Shown here piece by piece: positions 1 to 6,872 of a stretch of DNA of 32,258 bases. The notes beneath the pieces were generated by a model. The model had not been told where the DNA came from and ran no database searches. It worked only from the letters and a program-made list of their open reading frames with translations. The stretch comes from Gemmatimonadota bacterium (GTDB lineage Bacteria; JAAXHH01), in NCBI GenBank assembly GCA_026702745.1, contig JAPPBT010000018.1, forward strand, positions 1 to 32,258. Direction: 5' to 3'. The position numbers and the translations under genes are program-made. The stretch's first letter is position 1; every line of letters starts with the position of its first letter.

Positions 1-1
1 T

Positions 2-376
2 GACCTGCGTTGCGACCTGGCCTCTCTCAGTCCCAAGCTGTCCAATTCCACGCCCTGGAATGAGGAGAACGGAAAATACGCAGCGAACCACGAGAAACTG
101 CGGATCAACCTGCCCGTCCTCGGCCAGTTCATGTCGGCCTACCCGTACCAGTTGAAATTCGTGGTCGACCGCCAGGAAGACCTGGACGAGATCGAGTCGT
201 TCCTCGCGGACCTGGACGACGTGGACCGCAACCGGGTGCTCCTCATGCCCCAGGGACGGACGGCCGATGATTTGAGCAGCAGAGGTGCGTGGGTCGCCGA
301 GGCCTGCAAATCCCGTGGCTTCCGGTACTGTCCGCGGGTACATATCGACCTCTACGGGGACACCCGAGGGACGTGA
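2..376 (+). CDS. queE: 7-carboxy-7-deazaguanine synthase QueE, C-terminal part
   Basis: The 5' end lies outside the window; the frame is open from base 2 to the TGA at 374-376, giving about 124 residues. QueE is a radical SAM enzyme that turns 6-carboxy-tetrahydropterin into 7-carboxy-7-deazaguanine in queuosine/7-deazaguanine synthesis. Family hallmarks seen are SLSPKLSNSTP near the start of the fragment, VLLMPQGRT in the middle, and the closing GFRYCPRVHIDLYGDTRGT, which matches the usual QueE ending of 'GFR.CPR.H..L.G..RG'. The N-terminal CX3CX2C iron-sulfur motif would lie upstream and cannot be checked. A 45-bp tandem repeat begins inside the stop codon. Identification is by motif; confidence is high. 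Confidence 0.88.
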   Translation, partial: DLRCDLASLSPKLSNSTPWNEENGKYAANHEKLRINLPVLGQFMSAYPYQLKFVVDRQEDLDEIESFLADLDDVDRNRVLLMPQGRTADDLSSRGAWVAEACKSRGFRYCPRVHIDLYGDTRGT

Positions 377-464
377 CGCCAGCCTGTTTCTCGCTTGTCC
401 ACGGGCCGTCCGAGACATAGACGCCAGCCCATTTCTCACTTGCCCGCAGGCCGTCTGCGACATA
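375..464. repeat. 45-bp tandem repeat, two units, starting in the queE stop codon
   Basis: Units at 375-419 and 420-464 agree at 37 of 45 positions by eye. The first begins at the second base of the queE stop codon and the second follows without a gap. Read on the - strand the units give two related 15-residue peptides (YVSDGPWTSEKQAGV and YVADGLRASEKWAGV), but no convincing gene contains them. The rest of the gap up to 603 shows nothing else recognisable. Confidence 0.85.
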
Positions 465-603
465 TCTTGAGCCGTTGCATTGATGCCGGCCAGACAGGCG
501 GATTCGATGTGGTAACCGGACTTGTGCGTCGGTGTGCGGTGCCGGCAAAAACTTCGCGGCCTGTCTACGGACGGTATGCGTCACGCCTCAACACGGAGCG
601 GGT

Positions 604-1572
604 ATGAACGACCAAGGCAGGGACTGGGACCGGGGTCTCGTGAGCTATCCCGACCCCAATGTCGAAACGATCGACGACCGCTTCAGGCCCTACGTGCTGC
701 ACACCGCCGGGATCGAGCGGCTGTTCACCGGGACGCGGTGGTCGGAAGGCCCCGTCTGGATCGGCGACGCCCGTTGCCTGGTATGGAGCGACATCCCCAA
801 CAACCGTATGCTGCGTTGGGACGAAGAGACCGGTGCGGTGACCGTCTTTCGCAAGCCTTCCAACAACACCAATGGCAACACGCGGGACCGCGAGGGGAGG
901 CTGGTCTCCTGCGAGCACGACACCCGGCGGGTGACGCGCACGGAACACGACGGGACGATCACCGTGCTGATCGACCGGTTCGACGGCAAGCCACTCAACG
1001 CGCCGAACGACGTGGTGGTACACTCAGACGGCTCGATCTGGTTCACCGACCCGGGGTACGGCATCCTGATGAACTACGAAGGGCACAGGGCCGAATTCGA
1101 ACTGCCCACCCGGGTGTATCGGCTTGACCCGGTCACGGGCGGCGCGACCGTCATCGCCGACGACTTCGTGCGTCCCAACGGGCTCTGCTTCTCGCCCGAC
1201 GAATCACGTCTATACGTTGTAGATACAGGTGCTTTCCACGACCCCGACGGACCCGCCCACATCCGGGTGCTGGACATTGAGGGTGCCCGCGCCACAAGCT
1301 CCCACGTATTCACCGACATGAAACCGGCCTCCTCCGACGGCATACGGACCGACGTGGACGGCAACCTGTGGGCCGCCTCCGGCTGGGGCGGACCGGACAC
1401 GAACGGCGTAGTCTGCTTCTCCCCGGAAGGCGAGCGACTGGGCATGATCCACCTGCCCGAGCCTTGTGCCAACCTGTGTTTCGGCGGGGTGAAGAAGAAC
1501 CGCCTGTTCATGGCCGCCAGCCAGTCCCTGTACGCCCTCTACGTCGAAACCCAGGGGGTGCAGCGGCCGTGA
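604..1572 (+). CDS. SMP-30/gluconolactonase family sugar lactonase
   Basis: This 322-residue protein is a six-bladed beta-propeller lactonase of the regucalcin/gluconolactonase type, which hydrolyses sugar lactones with a bound divalent metal. Family motifs visible in order are SEGPVW near residue 47 (the metal-ligand Glu), NAPNDVVVHSDGSIWFTDP around residue 140, RPNGLCFSPDESRLYVVDT around 200 (Asn ligand) and SSDGIRTDVDGNLWAAS around 250 (catalytic Asp). No signal peptide is seen, so it should be cytoplasmic. The ATG at 604 is chosen because GGAG lies 5 bases upstream; the frame is open further upstream to 532 but that part looks non-coding. The next gene may start at a GTG overlapping this stop codon, so it heads a three-gene operon. 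The true substrate cannot be read from sequence. Confidence 0.86.
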   Translation: MNDQGRDWDRGLVSYPDPNVETIDDRFRPYVLHTAGIERLFTGTRWSEGPVWIGDARCLVWSDIPNNRMLRWDEETGAVTVFRKPSNNTNGNTRDREGRLVSCEHDTRRVTRTEHDGTITVLIDRFDGKPLNAPNDVVVHSDGSIWFTDPGYGILMNYEGHRAEFELPTRVYRLDPVTGGATVIADDFVRPNGLCFSPDESRLYVVDTGAFHDPDGPAHIRVLDIEGARATSSHVFTDMKPASSDGIRTDVDGNLWAASGWGGPDTNGVVCFSPEGERLGMIHLPEPCANLCFGGVKKNRLFMAASQSLYALYVETQGVQRP

Positions 1573-1601
1573 CGCGTCTACAGACCCCCGAAAAAGGTTC
1601 C

Positions 1602-2396
1602 ATGCTCATATTCGATTTCGACGGGGTCTTGCTGAACTCCGTCGTGGAGATGTCGATCACGGCCTACAATGCGGTCACCGGGGGACTGGCCACATCTCCG
1701 GACGATCTTCCCGGCAACGCGGCGACGCTCTTCGTGACCAACCGGTACCACGTCCAGCCGGCCGGCGACGCGATCAACCTGATGGCCTGGTGCGTGGAGA
1801 ACGCCGGCCTGCCCGGTAATCACCGGCTGGATCCTGCGGAGTACCGTGCGATCCGCGGTTCGTCGGACATTCCCCTGAAGGAGCGCACGGTCCAGTTCTT
1901 CGCGGCCCGAAAGCGTTTTGTCGCCCACGATCCCGTGCGGTGGCCGTCGCTCAACACGGTCTACCAACCGGTCTGGGACGAATTGAATGGGGTGGACGCC
2001 GAAGGGATCGTGATCCTGACCAATAAAAACCGGGAGGCTACCGTGACCCTGTGCCACCACTTCGGCCTGGCCGTCCGGCCGGAAAACGTGTACGCAGGCG
2101 ATCACGGGACCACCAAGATCGAGAACCTGGAGGCGATCCAGGCGCGGTTCGGCCGGGAGCGGTACGGATTCGTCGACGATTCCATCGGCAACCTGGAGGA
2201 ACTCGACGCCCATTTCAACGCCGGTGAGCCCGGTAACGCCGGTGAGCCTCTGCTCGAACTGATGCTTGCTTCCTGGGGATACATCGGACCGGACGACCAC
2301 GCGCTGGCCCGGCGCGCCGGATACGCCATCCTCGACCAGGCCGGCCTCATCGCACGCATCGCGTCGATGAAGGGCGTCGAAATGGAAAACCCATGA
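1602..2396 (+). CDS. HAD-superfamily hydrolase
   Basis: A 264-residue phosphatase-like protein with all four HAD motifs: DFDGVLLNS at the N-terminus (nucleophile Asp5 and acid Asp7), VILTNKN as motif II, a Lys in TTKIENL as motif III, and YGFVDDSIGNL as the acidic motif IV. A helical stretch of about 130 residues after motif I should be the cap. Two starts are possible. A GTG at 1569 overlaps the previous stop (GTGA) and has AGGGGG upstream; the ATG at 1602 puts the first HAD motif right at the N-terminus, as is usual. I use 1602. The 3' end overlaps the next gene by ATGA, a sign of translational coupling. Its substrate may be a sugar phosphate linked to the neighbouring kinase, which is inference. 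A Gly-Asn/Glu-Pro duplication near residue 208 is a short in-frame repeat. Confidence 0.82.
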   Translation: MLIFDFDGVLLNSVVEMSITAYNAVTGGLATSPDDLPGNAATLFVTNRYHVQPAGDAINLMAWCVENAGLPGNHRLDPAEYRAIRGSSDIPLKERTVQFFAARKRFVAHDPVRWPSLNTVYQPVWDELNGVDAEGIVILTNKNREATVTLCHHFGLAVRPENVYAGDHGTTKIENLEAIQARFGRERYGFVDDSIGNLEELDAHFNAGEPGNAGEPLLELMLASWGYIGPDDHALARRAGYAILDQAGLIARIASMKGVEMENP

Positions 2397-3424
2397 ACAG
2401 CGGACCGGACAGTAAACCCGGAAGTGCGCTCGAGCTCATCGATCATCTCCCGGAACTGCGCGCCCTCGTCGTCGGCGACGTCATGCTCGATGTCTACGAG
2501 TTCTGCCGGACGCGGGCCAGCAAGCCCATCGATTCGGAGAAGGAAGGAAAGCGGGCCTATCAGGCACAGGAAACGATCAAGGTGCTGGGCGGTGCGGGCA
2601 ACGTGGCCGCCAACCTGGCTTCCCTGGACGTGCGCACCACCCTTGTGGGCGTGACGGGCGACGACGAACATTACTACAAGATAAGGGAGCTGGCTGACGG
2701 ACTATCCATCCACCACGGCCTGATCCGGGACGGCGACCGGCCCACCACGACCAAGGTCCGGCTGTACCTGGATGACGACTACCTGCTGCGTCGCGATTCC
2801 GAGTGCACCGACCGGGTGAACGACAGGATATCGGCCGCGCTGGTGAAGGAAGTCCTTCGCGCGCTACCGGAAACCGACGTGGTGGTCCTGAGCGACTACG
2901 ACAAGGGCGTCTTTACCGCAGAGAACGCCGGCCAGATCATCCGCGAATGCCGCCTCCACGAAATCCCGGTCGTGGTCGATTTCAAGCCGGGCAACCGGGC
3001 AATCTTCTCCGGCGTGGACATCATCGCGCCGAACGCCGCCGAGGCTGCCGAGCTCATCGGCGGGTTTTCCCTGGACCGTCTGGAATCCGACTGCCGGCGT
3101 CTGCACGACGCGCTGGGCTGCCGGCACACGGTGGTCACACTCGGCGAGCACGGACTCTGCGGCGTGGGCACGGACGGGTTCTTCCACGCGCCCGGACACC
3201 GGGTAGTACCCGTGGACAAGGTCGGCTGCGGCGACACGGTACGGGCGGTACTCGCCATTGGCGCGACGCTGGGACTTTCCCTCGAGGAAGCGGGGGGGCT
3301 CGCCAACGACGCGGCGGCCGTCATCGTGCAGAAACCGGCCACGTCCGTCCTCTCCCGGCGTGAACTGCACGATTTCGTGGGGCGCAAGCCTGCGGAGGAA
3401 CTGCGTACCGCCAGGGACGTTTAA
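2393..3424 (+). CDS. PfkB/RfaE (HldE domain I)-like sugar kinase
   Basis: This 343-residue ribokinase-fold kinase most resembles the N-terminal kinase domain of HldE/RfaE, which phosphorylates D-glycero-D-manno-heptose 7-phosphate at C1 for ADP-heptose synthesis. Matching features are LVVGDVMLDVY near residue 26, GGAGNVAANLASL at 67-78, VVLSDYDKGVF in the middle, APNAAEAAEL, and the C-terminal pattern ATSVLSRREL. The catalytic/anion-hole motif, usually GAGD, is GCGD here, with the base Asp at about 281 retained. The nucleotidyltransferase domain II of HldE is absent and no partner for it lies nearby. The start overlaps the HAD gene by four bases, so the kinase and phosphatase are probably made together. 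It could instead serve another sugar phosphate. Confidence 0.8.
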   Translation: MNSGPDSKPGSALELIDHLPELRALVVGDVMLDVYEFCRTRASKPIDSEKEGKRAYQAQETIKVLGGAGNVAANLASLDVRTTLVGVTGDDEHYYKIRELADGLSIHHGLIRDGDRPTTTKVRLYLDDDYLLRRDSECTDRVNDRISAALVKEVLRALPETDVVVLSDYDKGVFTAENAGQIIRECRLHEIPVVVDFKPGNRAIFSGVDIIAPNAAEAAELIGGFSLDRLESDCRRLHDALGCRHTVVTLGEHGLCGVGTDGFFHAPGHRVVPVDKVGCGDTVRAVLAIGATLGLSLEEAGGLANDAAAVIVQKPATSVLSRRELHDFVGRKPAEELRTARDV

Positions 3425-3426
3425 CC

Positions 3427-3455
3427 TTGTACATCCAGCACAAACCGGATAGTAT
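3427..3455 (+). promoter_or_regulatory. Sigma70-like promoter for the lipoprotein gene
   Basis: TTGTAC at 3427-3432 and TAGTAT at 3450-3455 are separated by 17 bases, close to the housekeeping consensus. It starts just after the stop of the kinase gene and would give a leader of about 57 bases, so the lipoprotein gene can be transcribed independently of the upstream operon. Confidence 0.5.
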
Positions 3456-3488
3456 TTACATGAGCGAAGAGCATTCTTCAGCGTATTC

Positions 3489-3517
3489 GGCAGGAGACGA
3501 ACGGGCAGGAGACGAAC
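3489..3517 (+). promoter_or_regulatory. Duplicated ribosome binding site
   Basis: A 14-base segment (GGCAGGAGACGAAC) is present twice, at 3489-3502 and 3504-3517, in tandem with one extra base. Each copy carries an AGGAG Shine-Dalgarno core; the second sits 8 bases before the ATG at 3519. Confidence 0.65.
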
Positions 3518-3518
3518 A

Positions 3519-4355
3519 ATGGCGCGCCTGAGTCTGATTGCCGCGGGTCTCGCGCTGGTCGCGATGGCTTGCAAGTCCGGTCCGACCATAGATGGCACGG
3601 ACGTCGAGACTTTCGACGCATCCATTACCGAAGTCAAGGCCGCCCTGGCTGAGGACGACCAGGCAAGACTCGACGACGTGCTGGATGCCTTCGAGTACCT
3701 CTACAGCGACAACGTGATCAGCTCGCTGAACGCGTCAGACGCCATACAGAACCGGATCCGCGGCCGGCTGGACGGCATGGACGCGACGGACATCTTCGCG
3801 GAGTGGAACGAACGGGTGAACAAGGCTATCGAGGCCCTCGAGGAGAAGCAGGAGAACACGGACTCCGCCATGGAAAGTCTCAAGGACGTGAGGGTGCGCG
3901 GGGTCGAGTACTACGTGCAGCGGGGCCAGTCCGTCGTGAAACTCTCCATTCATAACCGGACGGATCACCGGATCTCCAAGGTGTACTTCCGCGGATCGCT
4001 CATGAGAAACGAACCCCGGAAGTGGATCCTGGATGACGACTTCAACTACAATATCCGGCTCACGGAAGGCAAGGATCTGGGACCGGATGAGCGGGCCGTC
4101 TGGAACTTCGCCTTGCTGTCGCCCGTCTGGAAGAAGGCTCCAGCGGACGTGGAGAACCTCTACTTTTACGTGATCGTCACTCGAATCGACGGGGCGCCCG
4201 AGCAGCCCATCTACGACGCCTACACGGATCGTTTCACGCCCAAGGACCGGAGACGACTCCGCAGGCTGATTTCCCTCAAGGAGTCCATCGGGACGTTCGA
4301 GCCGGATCTCGTCCCCGAGATCGAGAACGAGTCCGAAGAGACCTCATCCCTTTAG
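3519..4355 (+). CDS. DUF6694-like lipoprotein
   Basis: A 278-residue protein with a type II signal peptide: a short basic start, a hydrophobic core, then the lipobox A-M-A-C with the acylated Cys at 18. The first mature segment (PTIDGTDVETFDASITEVKA) resembles the DUF6694 lipoprotein family, in which an N-terminal 'IDASSEESFKASI'-like stretch is conserved. A long helical middle region (about residues 45-125) is rich in Glu, Asp and Lys, followed by a mixed region with YYVQRGQSVVKLSIHNRT that looks like a beta-sandwich domain (about 125-240). It should be anchored in a membrane facing the periplasm. No function is known for this family. The start is fixed by a duplicated AGGAG and the signal peptide. 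Confidence 0.75.
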   Translation: MARLSLIAAGLALVAMACKSGPTIDGTDVETFDASITEVKAALAEDDQARLDDVLDAFEYLYSDNVISSLNASDAIQNRIRGRLDGMDATDIFAEWNERVNKAIEALEEKQENTDSAMESLKDVRVRGVEYYVQRGQSVVKLSIHNRTDHRISKVYFRGSLMRNEPRKWILDDDFNYNIRLTEGKDLGPDERAVWNFALLSPVWKKAPADVENLYFYVIVTRIDGAPEQPIYDAYTDRFTPKDRRRLRRLISLKESIGTFEPDLVPEIENESEETSSL

Positions 4356-4400
4356 TTCGCGCCTTCCGCCCAGTTCGTTTCTTCCGCTTAGTTCGTTCCC
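4354..4400. repeat. 18-bp tandem repeat between convergent stop codons
   Basis: Units begin with AGTTCG at 4354, 4372 and 4390, spaced exactly 18 bases apart, with a TTCCGC block repeated in the first two and the third degrading. The array covers the stop codons of both convergent genes (TAG at 4353-4355 and the - strand TAA at 4388-4390). Confidence 0.7.
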
Positions 4401-5245
4401 TCGGCCGAGTCGATATACCGGTCCACCGTATCGGCGAAGATCAGGAATTGCGGGTTGCTGCGGTGGGTCTCCCGCAGGGCCTGCACCGTGCGGCCCTCCA
4501 CCCCCTCCTCGTGAACACCCCGGCAGTACGCCTCCATTAACGTAGGTTCCAGTGGTTGCCGGGAGTCGTGGAAGCTGTCCGCGAAAAACCCGAAGATCAT
4601 GCCCACGATTCCGATGCCCACCATCATCATCAGGACGGTAGCTCCCTGTCCCAGCGGAGTGACCGGGTACTTGTCCCCGTACCCCACCGTGGTGGAGGTC
4701 ACCACGGCCCACCAGATGCTGTCGCCGTAGACGTTGAATACCTCCGGCTGGGCGCGGCGTTCCACCTCGTAGATCACGGTGGAACTGATCATCAGGTACA
4801 TGATGGTGATGAGGAAGATGGGGATGACGCGGACGCGATTGGTGTACATGGACCGGGCGAACTCCGCAAGCTTGGGGCTGTACCGGAACATCTTGAGCAA
4901 CCGGAGCGTCCGCGCGCCGCGCACCAGGCCGAGTTGCTCCTGGGTGAGACCGGGATAGAATCCGATCCAGAACGGCAGGATGCTGACCAGGTCGATCAAC
5001 CCGAGCCCGCTGCGCAGGTACTTCCCTTTGTGCGGCGCCAGCTTGATGCGCAGCGCGTATTCCAGGGTAAAGAACCCGGCGATGATTCGCTCGAACCAGA
5101 TGAACCCCGCCCAGGCGCCGGCGTCCAGGCTGCTGCGTGTCTGGGTATATTGCAACTCGATGAAATAGAGGATCATGTTGACGGCCAGCACGTAGGGACC
5201 GAAACGGTGTACGGCGGCAAGGAGGGAGGACAGGAATCCCGGCAT
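4388..5245 (-). CDS. Voltage-gated K+ channel-like protein
   Basis: This 285-residue membrane protein has the six-segment plan of a Kv/ion_trans channel. A voltage-sensor-like region covers about residues 10-130, with an S4-like stretch in which Arg109, Arg112, Arg115, Lys118 and Arg121 recur every third residue. The pore follows: S5 at about 138-160, pore helix GDSIWWAVVTST, K+ selectivity filter TVGYGD at 186-191, and S6 at about 203-222. The C-terminal tail (about 60 residues) is cytosolic and lacks an obvious RCK/TrkA-N domain. Start: a perfect AGGAGG lies 6 bases before the ATG at 5245; an in-frame ATG 11 codons upstream lacks a site. It follows the PspA and DUF2491 genes on the same strand but a hairpin terminator separates it from them. 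Confidence 0.88.
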   Translation of the reverse strand: MPGFLSSLLAAVHRFGPYVLAVNMILYFIELQYTQTRSSLDAGAWAGFIWFERIIAGFFTLEYALRIKLAPHKGKYLRSGLGLIDLVSILPFWIGFYPGLTQEQLGLVRGARTLRLLKMFRYSPKLAEFARSMYTNRVRVIPIFLITIMYLMISSTVIYEVERRAQPEVFNVYGDSIWWAVVTSTTVGYGDKYPVTPLGQGATVLMMMVGIGIVGMIFGFFADSFHDSRQPLEPTLMEAYCRGVHEEGVEGRTVQALRETHRSNPQFLIFADTVDRYIDSAEGTN

Positions 5246-5302
5246 GGTATGCCTCCTGGGTGATTGCGGTGGGCACATCTAATGCTTATCTAAGGCATAT
5301 CT

Positions 5303-5347
5303 AAAGAGAAAGGCCCACCGTCCGCTTCTCGCATCGGGTGAGCCTTT
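5303..5347 (-). terminator. Rho-independent terminator after the PspA-like gene
   Basis: The arms 5309-5319 and 5337-5347 pair at 10 of 11 positions around a 17-base loop. Read on the - strand the stem is followed by TTTCTCTTT. It lies 22 bases after the PspA-like stop codon and before the K+ channel gene, so it should reduce read-through from one to the other. Confidence 0.65.
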
Positions 5348-5369
5348 GAATTATTGACCTGTTACGGTC

Positions 5370-6140
5370 TCAGGACTTCCTGGAGCGCAGGGCCGCCAGC
5401 CGGTCCCTCGTCGAGGATGCGGTCAGCGCGGGTTTCTCGGCCGCTTCCAGGGCCGCCGCGATGTTGGGATCATCGGTGATTTCGGTCTGCCCGAAGGCGC
5501 CGATCTTCAGTTCTGCGGCACGGGAGGTCGTCTCAGCCTTCTCCGTCTCCTTGTCCATGGCGTTGAGGGCCGTGTCGAGTCCGCCCATTGAACTGCTCAG
5601 CCCCGAGGCCTGCCGCACGCCTTCGGCGCGTTCGAGGGCCCGCTCCTTTTTCATCCGGGCCTGCTCCATGCGGCGCTGGGCCTGTTTCAGCTGAACCTGC
5701 GCCTTCTTGAGCTTCTCCGCCGCCACATCGTAGGCCTGGCGCAGCTCGGTCGCAAAGGCCTCCGCTTCCTGGTCCTCCTGGCGCTCCCGCTCGATTTCCG
5801 GGTTCAGACGCTCCAGTTCCGCGACCAGCTTTTCCAGGCTCTCCTCAAGCTTGGGCCGCTGGCCCTCGTCCGCCCCTTCGAGCTGGCCTTCGATCCGTTC
5901 GGCGGCGGCCAGGTACCGGTCGTACTGGGTCAACAGCGCCTGCGTCTCTTCATGGTCCTTCTTCACGTCCATCTCGGCCTTGCCGACCCGCTTCCCGAGC
6001 TTGTCGAGCTCCTCTTCCATGAGGGAGATCTGCGCTTCGGAGGCGGTTTCCGGGTCGAAGGCCACCACGGCCTGGGTAAAGGACTCCAGGGCGTTGCCGG
6101 CCTGTTTCTTGCCGACGCGGGAGAGAAACTTCCAGATCAT
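5370..6140 (-). CDS. PspA/IM30 family protein (YjfJ-like)
   Basis: A 256-residue, almost wholly helical protein with the look of the PspA/IM30/Vipp1 (ESCRT-III-like) family, which coats and stabilises stressed inner membranes. The start MIWKFLSRVGKKQAGNALESF could form an amphipathic membrane-binding helix. It is followed by long Glu/Lys/Arg-rich coiled coil from about residue 35 to 185 and a less ordered tail ending TRDRLAALRSRKS. In E. coli the PspA paralogue YjfJ sits next to YjfK (DUF2491); here a DUF2491 gene ends only 18 bases upstream, so this is most likely the YjfJ type rather than PspA proper, and no PspBC or PspF is near. A terminator follows it. Function as a membrane-stress protein is inferred from the family. 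Confidence 0.78.
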   Translation of the reverse strand: MIWKFLSRVGKKQAGNALESFTQAVVAFDPETASEAQISLMEEELDKLGKRVGKAEMDVKKDHEETQALLTQYDRYLAAAERIEGQLEGADEGQRPKLEESLEKLVAELERLNPEIERERQEDQEAEAFATELRQAYDVAAEKLKKAQVQLKQAQRRMEQARMKKERALERAEGVRQASGLSSSMGGLDTALNAMDKETEKAETTSRAAELKIGAFGQTEITDDPNIAAALEAAEKPALTASSTRDRLAALRSRKS

Positions 6141-6158
6141 CTTTTCATCCTTTCGCGT

Positions 6159-6860
6159 TTAAATAACCGTGACTTCCTCAAGCATCAGTGCCACGCCCAG
6201 GTACAGTTCTATAACGCCGTCGCCCGCGCTGATCAACAGGAATTCATCCACGCGCTCGGGGTCTTCCGGGTTGTGGGGATCTCCGCTCGCTACCCGGAAG
6301 TAGGACATGGCCTGCTGGGTTTCCTCGAAGACCTGCTCTCCGTACGCGTCGCGGATAATCCGCTCGTCGACCTGTATCGGAGCCGACTGTCCGTCGCCGT
6401 CCATCCATTCCCGCTGGTAGCTTCGTTCCTCTCCGTCGCCGTGCAGCACTTCGGGGGATCCGATGATGCCGTCCGTGCCGTTCAGCCACTGTTCCCAGAC
6501 TTCCTCGGAATGGGGATACAGATCCCGATCGAGCACGTACAGGCGGCATTCCACGGGCTCCCCGTGGTCCGATACCACCTGGATAAACGCCGAGGTCCCC
6601 TGGAGATAGCACCGATAGGCCATGGCCCCTTCGCCGAGGTCGATCTTGCCGATCGCCTCGATGGCCAGGGGAAAGGAGGGAAAGTTGAAATGGACGAGGC
6701 CGACAAAAGTGGACGACGCGACGGCATCGATGTCGATCAGCCGGTCGATGGCGATGCCCAGGGGCAGTTTCTGGTCGACCCGCACCGGTTTCTTCCGAAA
6801 GAAACCTGCCGCCTCTTTCGCCTGCTTCTTCGCTACGGAACGAATGATGTGAAAGCTCAT
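6159..6860 (-). CDS. DUF2491 family protein (YjfK-like)
   Basis: This 233-residue soluble protein resembles the DUF2491/YjfK family. Seen features are LPLGIAIDRLIDID near residues 33-46, a central IEAIGKIDLGEGAMAYRCYL stretch, SAFIQVVSD and ECRLYVLDRDLYPHSEEVWEQW, then an acidic C-terminal part with EETQQAMSYFRVAS and DEFLLISAGDGVIELYLGVAL. The biochemical role of YjfK is unknown. In E. coli it lies in the yjfIJKLM cluster beside the PspA paralogue YjfJ, and the same pairing holds here. It is 12 bases downstream of the TAXI-like gene and 18 bases upstream of the PspA-like gene, so the three are one transcription unit. It has no signal peptide or membrane segment, so it should be cytoplasmic. 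Confidence 0.75.
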   Translation of the reverse strand: MSFHIIRSVAKKQAKEAAGFFRKKPVRVDQKLPLGIAIDRLIDIDAVASSTFVGLVHFNFPSFPLAIEAIGKIDLGEGAMAYRCYLQGTSAFIQVVSDHGEPVECRLYVLDRDLYPHSEEVWEQWLNGTDGIIGSPEVLHGDGEERSYQREWMDGDGQSAPIQVDERIIRDAYGEQVFEETQQAMSYFRVASGDPHNPEDPERVDEFLLISAGDGVIELYLGVALMLEEVTVI

Positions 6861-6872
6861 CGGGCCTTAACG

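Noticed and set aside
243-584. A 113-codon - strand gene over the end of queE
   Set aside because: Overlaps well-supported queE on the other strand and its only notable feature is the 45-bp repeat.
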